This document shows, piece by piece, positions 8,528 to 16,992 of a DNA stretch of 64,000 bases (position 1 is the first letter of the stretch; every line of letters starts with the position of its first letter). The notes under the pieces are model-generated. The model searched no databases, had not been told where the DNA came from, and saw only the letters and a list, made by a program, of their open reading frames with translations. The position numbers and the translations under genes were made by a program. The stretch lies in the NCBI GenBank assembly GCA_963807065.1, contig CAWDZQ010000004.1, forward strand, positions 62,001 to 126,000, written 5' to 3'. This stretch comes from CAWAND01 sp963807065. GTDB taxonomy: Bacteria; Chloroflexota; Anaerolineae; Anaerolineales; E44-bin32.

Positions 8528-9223
8528 GTGAGCGGCCACTGCGAGCTTGTCCTTTTCCTGACGCTGTTGGCCTCTGCTCGCTGGCGACCAGACATAGATT
8601 ACTGGCTGGCCACGACAACTCCTCTGCCCCTTCGACCTACACAGCGACGGGGACTTTCACGCCCTCACCGAGCATGACCCCCCGCATCTACGCTGACACG
8701 CACACCTTTCCCCACCCCGACCACCGAGATCTTGCCAACGCCCAGCCGTGACGAGATCATCCACAACCATCCAGGAGGCAACACCCTCCAGCCGCTCTTG
8801 GGTTACAAGACTGCGCTCGACAACTCCATTACTGAGACGACAAGCCCCTATGGCCTGGAGTAGTACTCCTTCAGCACCACCGAAGTGCCAACCTACGAAA
8901 CGGACTGCCGAATCTTCATAGGGTGGTTCATGGACTCCTTCTTGGCGTCGCGTGGGATCGTCTACGAAGCGGATGAACCGTTTCTGGTTCGGATCGGGCC
9001 CCTGGACGGAGTAGGCATGTCCATCCTGTGGCAGGAAGATTCGTCAAGACTTCGTGGTGATGAAGCCATGGTCAAGCTCGAGTCCAACGGATTGTTCGCC
9101 GCGTGGGGGTTGTCCGACATAAGCTATCTGAACCACAGCTGGGAGAATACGGGCAGCATTTCAGCTATCGACGCCTCCGATCACTATCCGCTGGGGGCAC
9201 CCTATTGGACGAATGTGAGTTGA
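8528..9223 (+). pseudogene. Decayed secreted or lipoprotein gene with Thr/Pro linker
   Basis: In one frame from a GTG at 8528 there is a hydrophobic leader (LVLFLTLLASA), then a Thr/Pro-rich stretch (ASTLTRTPFPTPTTEILP), then a globular part containing GYKTALDNSITETTSPYGLE and, from 8885, PTYETDCRIFIGWF to the stop at 9221-9223. The frame is broken by a TGA near 8669 and a TAG at 8861-8863; part of the linker reads better in another frame, implying at least one indel. The pieces line up as a lipoprotein or secreted protein of the Thr/Pro-linker kind. The conserved-looking fragment 8885-9223 may once have been the functional domain. The family is not recognised. Confidence 0.5.
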
Positions 9224-9544
9224 CCCACGATGGGGCGGTGGACCGCTTGAGGTTTATCTTGGTCAGTCCACCTATGATGCGCCGCTCCTGCCAGACCTGC
9301 CCGCCAATCGGTCCCGGAATCCCAACCCCCAAGCCGCCTGTTTCCACGCCATCGATCGCCCTTGGACGGCCTATCCCACCAGGCTCCAATCCACCTTTGA
9401 CGGGACTGCAAACGATCCCTCGCTGCCGTTGATAGGCGGCTCTCCCCTGTCGCATTGCCGCCTGGCCAGCCTATGCGACAATACCCCCTAGATTTCTGGA
9501 CCCATTCAAGAGCCTGTGATGGAATTCCATTTGGGAGGCTTACT

Positions 9545-10006
9545 GTGAAGAGCGCTCTCCTGGTCGGTGCGCTGGTGGCTACAGCCACAGGTGTGGCAAT
9601 CGGCATTCAATCCACTCTGAGCAGCCGCATCGGCCCCCTGATAGGCGACATACGCACCGGTCTTCTGATGAACCTGATCGGCGGTTCGCTGGCAGGGTTG
9701 TTCGTGGGCGGAATCCTGCTCATGCGAGGCACCGCCATCCTGCACCCTCCCCGGCCAGCCTTGGTGATGCTGGTCGCGGCTGGCGCACTCGGAATCGCAA
9801 TCATTACGGGTGTTTCGTTTGCCTTCCAGCGGATCGGCGTGGCGGCGGGTCTGGCCAGTTTGATCCTCGGTCAGCTGGTCATCTCGATCATCGCCGACAC
9901 GACCGGCTTTGGCGGGGTGGAGGCCATCCCCCTCACACCATCCCGCGTGCTCGGCGGATTCGTCATGCTGGCGGCCGTCTATCTCATGCTTCCGAGGGGC
10001 ACATGA
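9545..10006 (+). CDS. YdcZ-type DMT-superfamily membrane transporter
   Basis: A 153-residue, five-helix membrane protein. The first helix carries the family pattern ALVATATGVAIGIQSTLSSR, followed by SRIGPLIGDIRTGLLMNLIGG and a C-terminal RVLGGFVMLAAVYLML. This matches half-size DMT transporters of the YdcZ (DUF606) type, which pair two short proteins or dimerise; the substrate is unknown. The GTG at 9545 is selected because GGGAGG (9532-9537) is correctly spaced and the upstream frame is not membrane-like. The preceding 320 bp (9224-9544) show no gene. An acetyltransferase gene follows after 51 bp. Confidence 0.8.
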   Translation: MKSALLVGALVATATGVAIGIQSTLSSRIGPLIGDIRTGLLMNLIGGSLAGLFVGGILLMRGTAILHPPRPALVMLVAAGALGIAIITGVSFAFQRIGVAAGLASLILGQLVISIIADTTGFGGVEAIPLTPSRVLGGFVMLAAVYLMLPRGT

Positions 10007-10057
10007 TCGAGTGGCCGCGCGGGACAGTCCCCGCCCAAGCGAACAACTAGGTCTCCG

Positions 10058-10546
10058 ATGGCCAAGGCGAGGATTCGCGTGCGCAGGGCCGTGCCTGAGG
10101 ACTTGGTGTGGATTGAAGCCGTCGTCTCTCAACACTTCGCCTCCCCCGAGGTCGTCTCGCGAGGCAGGCTTCACCGGGTGCGGGATTTGCCAGGCCTGAT
10201 TGCCGAATTTGACGGCGCGCCTGTCGGACTCCTCATGTATCGCGACGAGGGCGACTCCATCGAGATCGTAGTTCTGATCTCCCAAATCGTGCGCCGTGGT
10301 GTGGCCGGCTGCCTTGTCGAGGCTCTGCGCCAGCAGGCCGCTTCGACGGCATGCCGCAGGATTTGGCTCGTCACCACCAATGACAACCTGGATGCGATCG
10401 CCTTCTACCGCGCCACCGGCTGGGAGCAGGTGGCGGTTCACGAGGGCGCCATGCACATCGCCCGTAAACTCAAGCCACTGATTCCGAAGATCGGACCAAG
10501 CGGTTTGGCGATCGAGGACGAGATCGAGTTCGCCATCGAACTCTAG
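10058..10546 (+). CDS. GNAT-family N-acetyltransferase
   Basis: A 162-residue GNAT. The core reads VRRAVPEDLVWIEAVV at the N-terminus, IEIVVLISQIVRRGVAGCLVEAL as motif A (with the usual Gly-x-Gly loop reduced to RGVAG), and WLVTTNDNLDAIAFYRATGW as motif B. The degenerate loop may weaken acetyl-CoA binding relative to the acetyltransferase at 2-703. It follows the YdcZ-type transporter on the same strand with a weak ribosome site. The substrate is unknown. Confidence 0.8.
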   Translation: MAKARIRVRRAVPEDLVWIEAVVSQHFASPEVVSRGRLHRVRDLPGLIAEFDGAPVGLLMYRDEGDSIEIVVLISQIVRRGVAGCLVEALRQQAASTACRRIWLVTTNDNLDAIAFYRATGWEQVAVHEGAMHIARKLKPLIPKIGPSGLAIEDEIEFAIEL

Positions 10547-10731
10547 CCGAAGGCGATCTTCCGCCCGCCGCGCTGGGTGCGGGATTCCGCCTCGTGTTCA
10601 AGCCCCCCAATCAAACGCGCCCTCCCCGACGTCCACCGTCGCGCCTCGACCCCCCCATGGTGCAGTCTCGCACAACCGTAACGCCACCTGCCGTGAGCGC
10701 GCCCCTTGCCGATTTCGATGAAGACATAGAA

Positions 10732-10750
10732 AGCGCGCGGCTGGCGCGCT
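10732..10750 (-). terminator. Possible terminator of the S10 peptidase gene
   Basis: AGCGCGC-GGCTG-GCGCGCT, a 7-bp GC stem. Read on the minus strand it is followed by TTTCT, 40 bp beyond the stop of the peptidase gene. The U-tract is short, so the call is tentative. Confidence 0.4.
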
Positions 10751-10791
10751 CTTGAAAACGGGGCTTGGGTTGGGGCGCCGAAACGCATCAA

Positions 10792-12276
10792 TTACCGGCT
10801 GCTCTGGACAAAAGCCGCCACATCCGACCGGAAGGCAGCCAGCGACCGCCGATCCAAGTAGAACATGTGGCCGGCTTCGTAAAACCTGGTCGTGATGTTC
10901 GGCATCAGTTCCGAATCCACGTTCATGTGAGAGATCATGTACTGGGTGGCGAAATGTGGCGTCGCCAGGTCAAAGTAGCCTTGCGCCACGAACGTCTTCA
11001 TGAACGGGTTCTTGGCGATCGCACTCCTCAACGCTTCCCCCGTGTATGGCAGTTCGCCATTCTCCCAGGCCCATTTCTCGTTGACGTCTTCGCTGAGTGG
11101 CTGATAGCTCAAATCGGTCTCCACCCCCAAGTCATCTCGAACGTAGGTCATAAAGGCGGCCATGAAAGGTGGCAGAGCGGATGTGTTTGCGGGGTCGAAC
11201 TCGGGTTTCTCGGTCACGGCCAAGGCTTCGACACCCTTGAACCTCGAATCTAAACGGCCCACACTGCGCTTCTCAAACCGGAGCAACTCCTTGCAAAACC
11301 TGAAGATGTCGATCCGCAGATTCGATCCAAGGACGTAGTCGAGGTCCAGGCCGGTGTACCGCGCCAACGTCTCGCCGACCTCCCGCGCCTGGGTCTCATC
11401 CAATCGGTCACCCTGCATGAGGGCGGCCGTGTACTCGTGCTCCGACCAGGCTTCGACCTCGCCCAACAAATCGGCCAGTTCCCGCTTCTGAAGATCGTCA
11501 GGCAGCTGCTGGTGATACCACGCCGTGGCGGCATAGGTGGGGACGAAAAGCGAGAAGGGGAGATCATCGCCTTGCTCGAAAAAGATCGGCCGAAGGTTCA
11601 AAGCCGTGGATACCAAGACAATGCCGTTGAATGCAATGCCTTTGTCCACCAGGTGGCCGGCAAGCCCAGCGGCGCGGGTGGTTCCGTAGCTCTCCCCCGC
11701 CAAGAACAGGGGCGAATCCCAGCGGGAGTGCCGCGTGAGGTACAAGCGGATGAATTCGCCAACCAACTCAACGTCGCCTTTCACGCTCCAAAACTTCTTG
11801 TCCAATTCTTCCTTACTGGCGCGGCTGAAACCGGTGCCCACCGGGTCGATGAAGACCAGATCGGTGAAGTCGAGCCAGGTTCCTTCGTTCGGCTCCAGAC
11901 GGTAGGGCGGGGCCGGCATCCATCCTTCGTCCTCCATCACCACCCGCTTGGGACCCAGGGCCCCCATGTGGAGCCAGATCGAAGCCGAACCCGGGCCCCC
12001 GTTGAAAGCGAATGTCAGCGGGCGTTCGGCGGAGTTGTCTACCCCATCCAGCGTGTAGGCAGTGGAATAGATCTCCGCCTCGGTTTCCCCAAACTCATCC
12101 GTGAGAGGGATGACACCGCTCGTGGCCGTGTAGGCCAGGGTTCGCTCTTTGAGTTTGAGCTGGTGGTGGGTGACCACCGGTTCGATGCCCAGAAGTCGGC
12201 GCTTTTTGGCTTCGACGGGTTTGGCTTCGAGGGCGGATTTATCTGCTTCTGGGGACGTGTCGTCGTGGTGGCTCAT
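10792..12276 (-). CDS. Serine carboxypeptidase-like peptidase (family S10)
   Basis: A 494-residue alpha/beta-hydrolase of peptidase family S10. Landmarks in order are the substrate-binding FAFNGGPGSAS (about 89-99), the DPVGTGFS loop (about 144-151), the nucleophile Ser196 in LAGESYGTTR, the catalytic Asp436 in GYFDLATP and His470 in EAGHMFYLD. The family removes C-terminal residues at acidic pH. There is no signal peptide: the N-terminus is charged (MSHHDDTSPEADKS), so it appears cytoplasmic, unlike the lysosomal and vacuolar relatives. It is monocistronic, with the slipin gene 198 bp upstream behind its own terminator. Confidence 0.9.
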   Translation of the reverse strand: MSHHDDTSPEADKSALEAKPVEAKKRRLLGIEPVVTHHQLKLKERTLAYTATSGVIPLTDEFGETEAEIYSTAYTLDGVDNSAERPLTFAFNGGPGSASIWLHMGALGPKRVVMEDEGWMPAPPYRLEPNEGTWLDFTDLVFIDPVGTGFSRASKEELDKKFWSVKGDVELVGEFIRLYLTRHSRWDSPLFLAGESYGTTRAAGLAGHLVDKGIAFNGIVLVSTALNLRPIFFEQGDDLPFSLFVPTYAATAWYHQQLPDDLQKRELADLLGEVEAWSEHEYTAALMQGDRLDETQAREVGETLARYTGLDLDYVLGSNLRIDIFRFCKELLRFEKRSVGRLDSRFKGVEALAVTEKPEFDPANTSALPPFMAAFMTYVRDDLGVETDLSYQPLSEDVNEKWAWENGELPYTGEALRSAIAKNPFMKTFVAQGYFDLATPHFATQYMISHMNVDSELMPNITTRFYEAGHMFYLDRRSLAAFRSDVAAFVQSSR

Positions 12277-12353
12277 TCTCTTCTCCGCAGGCTGGCTCGA
12301 AAAATGGTGTGAGGGCGTTGCGCCAATCTTACATCAGGACCGGAAGAAGCTCA

Positions 12354-12392
12354 TAAAAAGACCGTACGGGCGCCACGATACAGCGCCCGTAC
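12354..12392 (-). terminator. Intrinsic terminator of the slipin gene
   Basis: GTACGGGCGC-CACGATACA-GCGCCCGTAC is a perfect 10-bp stem (12364-12392). On the minus strand it is followed by GGTCTTTTTAT, a proper U-tract, 83 bp after the slipin stop codon. Confidence 0.8.
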
Positions 12393-12474
12393 AGATGACA
12401 TTGGGTCCATCCCCGCCCAGTAAATGCCTCCAGCTCTGGCGAACGAGGCGCCGCCCTGGAGCCGGCGGAGTCGC

Positions 12475-13257
12475 CTACTCTTCGCCCAGGCTGCCCATCT
12501 TTTCAACCAGGCTTTGCATCATATTCACCGGCACCGGGAAGATGATCGTGCTGTTCTTCTCGGTCGCAATCTCGGAAAGCGTCTGCAGGTACCGCAGCTG
12601 AATGGAGACCGGCTGACGATTCATCAGCTCGGCGGCTTCGGCCAGGCGCTTGGCAGCCTCGAATTCGCCTTCAGCATGGACGATCTTGGCGCGCTTCTCG
12701 CGCTCGGCCTCGGCCTGGCGGGCCATGGATCGGATCATGGTTGGTGCCAGCTCAACGTCCTTAACTTCAACCGTGCTCACCTTGATTCCCCAGGGCTCGG
12801 TGTGTTCGTCGATGATCTCCTGCAGCCGATGATTGATGCTCTCGCGATTGGAGAGCAGAGTGTCCAACTCAGATTGGCCGATCACGTTTCGCAGCGTGGT
12901 CTGGGAGATGTTCCAGGTCGCCCGGCTGTAGTCCTCCACTTGAACCACGGCCGCATTGGGATCAACAATGCGGAAGAACACCACCGCATTCACCTTGACG
13001 GTGACGTTGTCCATTGTGATCATCTCTTGGGTCGGGATATCGAGCGTGATCACGCGCAAATCAATCTTCACCATCTTGTCAACCATGGGAATGATGAAGA
13101 ACAAACCGGGCCCCTTGGCCCCGATCAGGCGGCCCAATCTGAAGATCACACCCCGTTCATATTCTTTAACGATCTTGACGGCCGAACTCAGGATCGCCAG
13201 CACGAGGAAGATCAGGACCAGCGTTGGCAGGCTGAGGGCTTCGAAGATGCCGATCAT
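12475..13257 (-). CDS. Slipin / stomatin-like SPFH-domain membrane protein
   Basis: A 260-residue SPFH protein. One N-terminal hydrophobic anchor (LPTLVLIFLVLAILSSAV) is followed by the PHB core with EYERGVIFRLGRL, GPGLFFIIPMVDKM, DIPTQEMITMDNV and the slipin-specific ALSKE-like region replaced by LRNVIGQSELDTLLSNRE. The C-terminal coiled coil is MARQAEAEREKRAKIVHAEGE, ending at a compact oligomerisation segment. Slipins scaffold membrane microdomains and are usually paired with an NfeD protease partner; no nfeD is present here. A ribosome site (GGGGTGG) lies 5 bp before the ATG at 13257, and a TATAAT box is visible about 60 bp upstream. Confidence 0.9.
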   Translation of the reverse strand: MIGIFEALSLPTLVLIFLVLAILSSAVKIVKEYERGVIFRLGRLIGAKGPGLFFIIPMVDKMVKIDLRVITLDIPTQEMITMDNVTVKVNAVVFFRIVDPNAAVVQVEDYSRATWNISQTTLRNVIGQSELDTLLSNRESINHRLQEIIDEHTEPWGIKVSTVEVKDVELAPTMIRSMARQAEAEREKRAKIVHAEGEFEAAKRLAEAAELMNRQPVSIQLRYLQTLSEIATEKNSTIIFPVPVNMMQSLVEKMGSLGEE

Positions 13258-13384
13258 GGAGCCACCCCTTTCGATGTTGGGCGGTGAAACCCGGAATCAG
13301 TTTGCCCTTATTATAGATGACTGCGGACGGAACTCACCGGATAAGATAGAATGTGCCAAGTTCACCAGTGAGGTTGGAGAGAAG

Positions 13385-14104
13385 ATGAGCAGACGAGCGG
13401 AACGACACAGACAGCAGGAGGCCGCCCGGCGAAACCGCAGGTTCGCCTTCATCGGTATCGTGGCGGTGGCTGCCATCGTCATCGTGGTCATCCTGATCCG
13501 TCAGGCCCCCTCCGCCGGGGTTGGCGGCGAGGTGATCGTCCCCACCCTTATCGATGCCCCCAGCGCGCAGGGTACCAGCATGGGCGATCCGAATGCGCCG
13601 GTCAAGGTGGAAGAGTTTTCTGACTACCAATGCCCGTATTGCCGCCACTTCCAAGAAGACACACTGCCTCAGCTGGCGGCCAACGAGATCGCCGACGGCA
13701 AAGTCTATTTCGTCTACCACCCTTTCAGCTTCATCGGGCAGGAATCCCGAGACGCGGCCAATGCCGCTCTGTGTGCCGGCGACCAAGGCAAGTTTTGGCC
13801 ATTTTCGGAGACCCTCTTCGCCAATCAGACCGGCGAGAATGTGGGGGCATTTTCCCAAAGCCGGCTGCAGGCCTTCGGGGAGGCGCTCAACCTGGACATG
13901 ACTGCCTTCAACGCGTGCGTCTCAGGCTCCCAGCATCAGAACGAGGTCAACCAGGAGTACGCGCAGGGTGTCGCCGCCGGGGTGCAATCCACTCCGAGCT
14001 TCTTGATCAACGGCCGACTGGTCACTGGCGCCCTGCCTTATGATCAGTTCCAGGCGCAGATACAACTGGCCCTGATCCAGTCGGAAGCCAGCCCGACGCC
14101 CTAG
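13385..14104 (+). CDS. Membrane-anchored DsbA-like thioredoxin-fold protein
   Basis: A 239-residue protein: a basic cytoplasmic N-terminus, one membrane anchor (about 21-39), then a DsbA/BdbD-type thioredoxin fold. The redox motif is CPYC (Cys83-Cys86) in DYQCPYCRHFQ, and the cis-Pro loop is QSTPSFLING. Two more Cys (in ALCAGD and NACVSG) are typical of the BdbD-like group. It probably oxidises or isomerises thiols of exported proteins outside the membrane. The ATG at 13385 follows GGAGAGAAG; longer frames into the slipin region are shadows. It abuts the convergent DUF554 gene with a 4-bp overlap of stop codons. Confidence 0.9.
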   Translation: MSRRAERHRQQEAARRNRRFAFIGIVAVAAIVIVVILIRQAPSAGVGGEVIVPTLIDAPSAQGTSMGDPNAPVKVEEFSDYQCPYCRHFQEDTLPQLAANEIADGKVYFVYHPFSFIGQESRDAANAALCAGDQGKFWPFSETLFANQTGENVGAFSQSRLQAFGEALNLDMTAFNACVSGSQHQNEVNQEYAQGVAAGVQSTPSFLINGRLVTGALPYDQFQAQIQLALIQSEASPTP

Positions 14105-14835
14105 CCCAGGCCGAGCCCCCGAAAGAAGGGGGCCAACCAGGCGACGATCTGGACCAGCAGAGGTGCCACGACCAGCGCCGGCAGGAGGTTGCTGGTGCGG
14201 ATGCGGCGCAGCTCGAGAAGTGAACTGATCGCCAGGCCGAGAATGATCAGCCCTCCCACGGCAGTCAACTCCGTCATCATCGCCTGAGACAGGGCCGCCT
14301 GCGCTTGCGCAGCCAGCAGGGCGATGGTGCCCTGATAGCCGAGAACCACAGCGGCGGCGAAGAGCACGCCGACGCCCAATGTCGAGGCGAAGGCCAGGCT
14401 GGCGAAGCCATCCAGCAGCGCTTTCACCGCCAACAAGTGGTAATCACCGAGAAGCCCGTCCTGAATGGCGCCTACAATCGACAGAGGACCCACGCAGAAC
14501 AGCAGGCTGGCGGTCACAAACCCCCGCACGAAGGTCACGCGATCCGCCAGCTCGGATTGGTCCCTCGACCAGCGCGATTCAAGCCACCCGCCGGCAGCAT
14601 TCAAGCGGTCCTCGATCCGAAGCCACTCCCCGATCACGCCCCCGACGAGAAGGCTGGCCACGTCAATCAATGGGCTCTGCGTTTCGAGGAACATCTGTAA
14701 ACCCAGGCCGGCGACAAACAAGCCAAGCGCCGCCAGCACGGTCTCGCGCAGGCGCTCAGGCAGGCGTGCCCCGAAGGCCAGACCCAGTCCGCCCCCGATG
14801 AGCACGGCTGCCGTGTTCAGCAGAGTCCCCGTCAA
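14101..14835 (-). CDS. DUF554 integral membrane protein
   Basis: A 244-residue membrane protein of the DUF554 (YdfK/YqgA) type, with about seven helices. The N-terminus LTGTLLNTAAVLIGGGLGL matches the family start, and GPLSIVGAIQDGLLGDY and the Gly-rich GGLIILGLAISSLLELRRIR match internal family blocks. The TTG at 14835 is chosen because it overlaps the TGA of the upstream adenosyltransferase gene by 4 bp (TTGA) and has AAGGA at a good distance. Function is unknown in the family. Co-transcription with the cobalamin gene may be incidental. Confidence 0.85.
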   Translation of the reverse strand: MTGTLLNTAAVLIGGGLGLAFGARLPERLRETVLAALGLFVAGLGLQMFLETQSPLIDVASLLVGGVIGEWLRIEDRLNAAGGWLESRWSRDQSELADRVTFVRGFVTASLLFCVGPLSIVGAIQDGLLGDYHLLAVKALLDGFASLAFASTLGVGVLFAAAVVLGYQGTIALLAAQAQAALSQAMMTELTAVGGLIILGLAISSLLELRRIRTSNLLPALVVAPLLVQIVAWLAPFFRGLGLG

Positions 14836-15389
14836 CGGCCGGTGTCCTTCGCCAGACTGGGCCGCCTGACCCCGCCCTGCTGGTTCTCCCAGAGCTCCAA
14901 CACGAAGCATAGCGTCGACAGCCGGTTCAGGTAGTGCAGGAGATGGTGGTTTTCGACCTCTCCGGCAAGGATCAGCCCGGCGACGGCCCGCTCCGCCCGG
15001 CGCACGACTGTCCGGGCCAGATCGAAGTGGGCGCCGTTGACCGTATCGCCCCCCAGGATGAACTCCTTGGGCATCTCGATTTCGTGGCCGAACACGCCGA
15101 CCTGCGTTTCGAGCCAGCCGACACGCGACTCATCCACGGTCCGAAAAGTAGCCGCGTTTTCAGGGGTGGCCGCCAGCTCAGCCATCAAGCCATAGAGATC
15201 CCGCTGGATGGCCATCGTCACATCGGCCACGGCTTGGGAGTCGGTCGAAGCTCGAGCCAGCCCGAGGGCCGCTGAGGCCTCGTCTACAGCCCCATAGGCC
15301 GCAGGGCGGGGAGAGTCTTTGGGAACCCTCTCATCGCCCAACAGGGACGTCCACCCGTCGTCGCCGAGGCCCGTGAAGTAGTCAGGCAT
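14832..15389 (-). CDS. Cob(I)alamin adenosyltransferase, PduO type
   Basis: A 185-residue PduO/MMAB-family enzyme, which transfers the adenosyl group of ATP to cob(I)alamin. The N-terminal nucleotide loop reads YFTGLGDDGWTSLLGDERV (the family has TG.GDxGxTSL), followed by YGAVDEASAALGLAR; the C-terminal cobalamin-facing helix has VRRAERAVAGL and ENHHLLHYLNRLSTLCF. The usual ready-made SxR in RRAER and the NRLSD-like end (here NRLSTL, where Asp is replaced by Thr) are both visible. The ATG at 15389 sits 6 bp behind a TATAAT box, so the message is probably leaderless. The downstream DUF554 gene overlaps. Confidence 0.85.
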   Translation of the reverse strand: MPDYFTGLGDDGWTSLLGDERVPKDSPRPAAYGAVDEASAALGLARASTDSQAVADVTMAIQRDLYGLMAELAATPENAATFRTVDESRVGWLETQVGVFGHEIEMPKEFILGGDTVNGAHFDLARTVVRRAERAVAGLILAGEVENHHLLHYLNRLSTLCFVLELWENQQGGVRRPSLAKDTGR

Positions 15390-15395
15390 GGGCGG

Positions 15396-15401
15396 ATTAT
15401 A
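15396..15401 (-). promoter_or_regulatory. -10 box of a leaderless promoter (adenosyltransferase gene)
   Basis: TATAAT on the minus strand, with six bases between it and the ATG at 15389, placing the expected transcription start on the A of the start codon. No good -35 is seen. Confidence 0.55.
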
Positions 15402-15472
15402 TCCTTTTTGAACCTTGAACCTTTCCGTGCTAAGATCGGGCAAGAACCGACCAGCCGCGCGAGGGGGGAGCG

Positions 15473-16015
15473 ATGATCCGGCGAGCGGGTATCTTCGTAG
15501 CCGGCCTGTTGACAGGGCTGTTGGCCGCCGGATTAGTGGTCCTTTTGATCTCCCCCGACCGCGGCCAACCCATTCGCTTGCTTGCCCCGCCCACACCACG
15601 CCCAATTCGAGTCCATGTCACCGGAGCGGTCGCCCAACCCGGTGTGTACCCGGTACCTCAGGGCGCCATCGTGCAGGACGCGCTGCACGCCGCCGGCGGG
15701 CCGACCGACGAGGCCGCCCTGGATGCGGTGAACCTGGCTCAACCGATCCAGGACGGGGAGCGGCTGTACTTCCCCACCCAATCGGAAGTCGCCGGCGCAG
15801 AAGCCACGGCTTTCCCGGCGATCACTGATGCCGGTGATGAGTTGGCCGGTGATCGCCTCGACCTGAACCAAGCCACCGCTCCAGAGCTTGAGATGCTGCC
15901 CGGGATTGGCCCCAGCCTGGCTCAGAAGATCGTTGATTTCCGAGACCAACACGGCCGATTCGGAACGGTGGAAGACCTGCTGAACGTCCCCGGCATCGGG
16001 CCCGCTAAACTGTAG
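15473..16015 (+). CDS. ComEA-like protein (SLBB plus helix-hairpin-helix), cut short by an amber codon
   Basis: A 180-residue protein with an N-terminal membrane anchor (about 6-28), an SLBB-like domain (VHVTGAVAQPGVYPVPQG), and a double helix-hairpin-helix DNA-binding module (LNQATAPELEMLPGIGPSLA and LLNVPGIGPAKL). This is the layout of ComEA, the surface DNA receptor for competence. The TAG at 16013-16015 falls right after GIGPAKL; the same frame continues AVKDLVTAR to a TAA at 16043, exactly the residues expected to complete the last helix. So ten codons are lost, or the TAG is an error. No other competence gene is in the window. A GGGGGGAG site precedes the ATG. Confidence 0.8.
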   Translation: MIRRAGIFVAGLLTGLLAAGLVVLLISPDRGQPIRLLAPPTPRPIRVHVTGAVAQPGVYPVPQGAIVQDALHAAGGPTDEAALDAVNLAQPIQDGERLYFPTQSEVAGAEATAFPAITDAGDELAGDRLDLNQATAPELEMLPGIGPSLAQKIVDFRDQHGRFGTVEDLLNVPGIGPAKL

Positions 16016-16070
16016 GCCGTCAAAGACCTGGTCACGGCCCGCTAACAGCAGTGGGTCAACCGGCGTCATT

Positions 16071-16088
16071 TTGTGAGTTTCTTCACAA
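16071..16088. promoter_or_regulatory. CRP/FNR-like palindromic operator, copy 3 (mutM)
   Basis: Perfect half-sites TTGTGA-GTTTCT-TCACAA, 77 bp upstream of the mutM start. The centre lies 71.5 bp before the mutM -10 box, near an activator position of about -83. Confidence 0.75.
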
Positions 16089-16150
16089 ACACTTGACTCT
16101 ATGTCGGCGATCCAACCAAGGGGGGAGTTTCAAGCCGGCGGGCCCAAGGG

Positions 16151-16156
16151 TATAAT
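16151..16156 (+). promoter_or_regulatory. -10 box of the mutM promoter, probably leaderless
   Basis: Consensus TATAAT, eight bases before the mutM ATG at 16165, so the transcript should start at or next to the start codon. No ribosome site is present. The -35 region (TTTCAA) is poor, as expected for an activated promoter. Confidence 0.6.
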
Positions 16157-16164
16157 CCCGTTCG

Positions 16165-16992
16165 ATGCCAGAATTGCCTGAGGTCGAGACCATTGTGCGG
16201 CATCTGAGGCAGGGCGCAAACGGGACCCCCGGTCTGCCCGGGAAGGACATCGTTGCCGTGCGCCTGCGCTGGCCGCGGCACGTCGCCGAACCGGCCCCGG
16301 AGGCTTTCCGGCACCGGGTCGCGGGCCAAACCGTGCTTGACGTCAGCCGCCGCGGCAAGTACCTGATCTTCCCCTTATCGCGCGACACGATGCTCATCCA
16401 CCTGAAGATGAGCGGCGATCTGGTTATGACGCCGTCTGATTCACCCGCTGAGCGTTACGACCACACCGTGTTCGAGCTGAGCGATGGTTGGGAGCTCCGC
16501 TTCAGCGACGCCCGCAAGTTCGGCAAGATCTTCTTGTTGCGTGACCCTGCGCCCAAGCTCGAGTCGCTCGGCCCGGAGCCCCTCTCCGACGATTTCACAG
16601 CCGCCGTCCTGGGGAAACGGCTCCGGTCGCGGCGGCGCGCGCTGAAGCCCCTGCTTCTGGACCAGTCGTTTGTCGCCGGATTGGGAAACATCTACGCCGA
16701 TGAAGCTCTCCACCTGGCCCGCCTCCATCCCCTGCGTCGGTCAGATGAGCTTTCCGATGATGAAGTCAAAGCCCTGTGGAAGAGCATTCGCCAGGCCCTA
16801 CGCGCCGGGCTCAAGCACAACGGCGCCAGCATCGACTGGGTCTATCGAGGCGGGGACTTTCAAAATCATTTCCGTGTCTATCAGCGCGCCGGCCAGCCTT
16901 GTCCGGCGTGCGGTACAACGTTGGTCCGCATCGTTGTCGCTCAGCGGGGGACCCACTTTTGCCCCGCCTGCCAACCCGAGAGGCCCACATGA
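16165..16992 (+). CDS. mutM: Formamidopyrimidine-DNA glycosylase (Fpg/MutM)
   Basis: A 275-residue bifunctional glycosylase/AP lyase that removes 8-oxoguanine and FaPy from DNA. The catalytic N-terminus is intact: Pro2 and Glu3 in MPELPEVETIVR, and the conserved Lys in VSRRGKYLIF. The H2TH region contains QSFVAGLGNIYADE, and the C-terminal zinc finger has four Cys (QPCPACGTTL and HFCPACQ). Length is normal. The message appears leaderless and sits behind a CRP-like operator. Its TGA overlaps the ATG of the next gene, so the two form an operon. Confidence 0.96.
   Translation: MPELPEVETIVRHLRQGANGTPGLPGKDIVAVRLRWPRHVAEPAPEAFRHRVAGQTVLDVSRRGKYLIFPLSRDTMLIHLKMSGDLVMTPSDSPAERYDHTVFELSDGWELRFSDARKFGKIFLLRDPAPKLESLGPEPLSDDFTAAVLGKRLRSRRRALKPLLLDQSFVAGLGNIYADEALHLARLHPLRRSDELSDDEVKALWKSIRQALRAGLKHNGASIDWVYRGGDFQNHFRVYQRAGQPCPACGTTLVRIVVAQRGTHFCPACQPERPT

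Noticed and set aside
8861..16015. Possible reassignment of TAG as a sense codon, since several genes have in-frame TAG
   Set aside because: Many intact genes here end properly in TAG (for example the ABC pair, moeZ, SCO1, pdhA and pdhC), and no pyrrolysine genes are seen. Isolated mutations or errors explain the cases.
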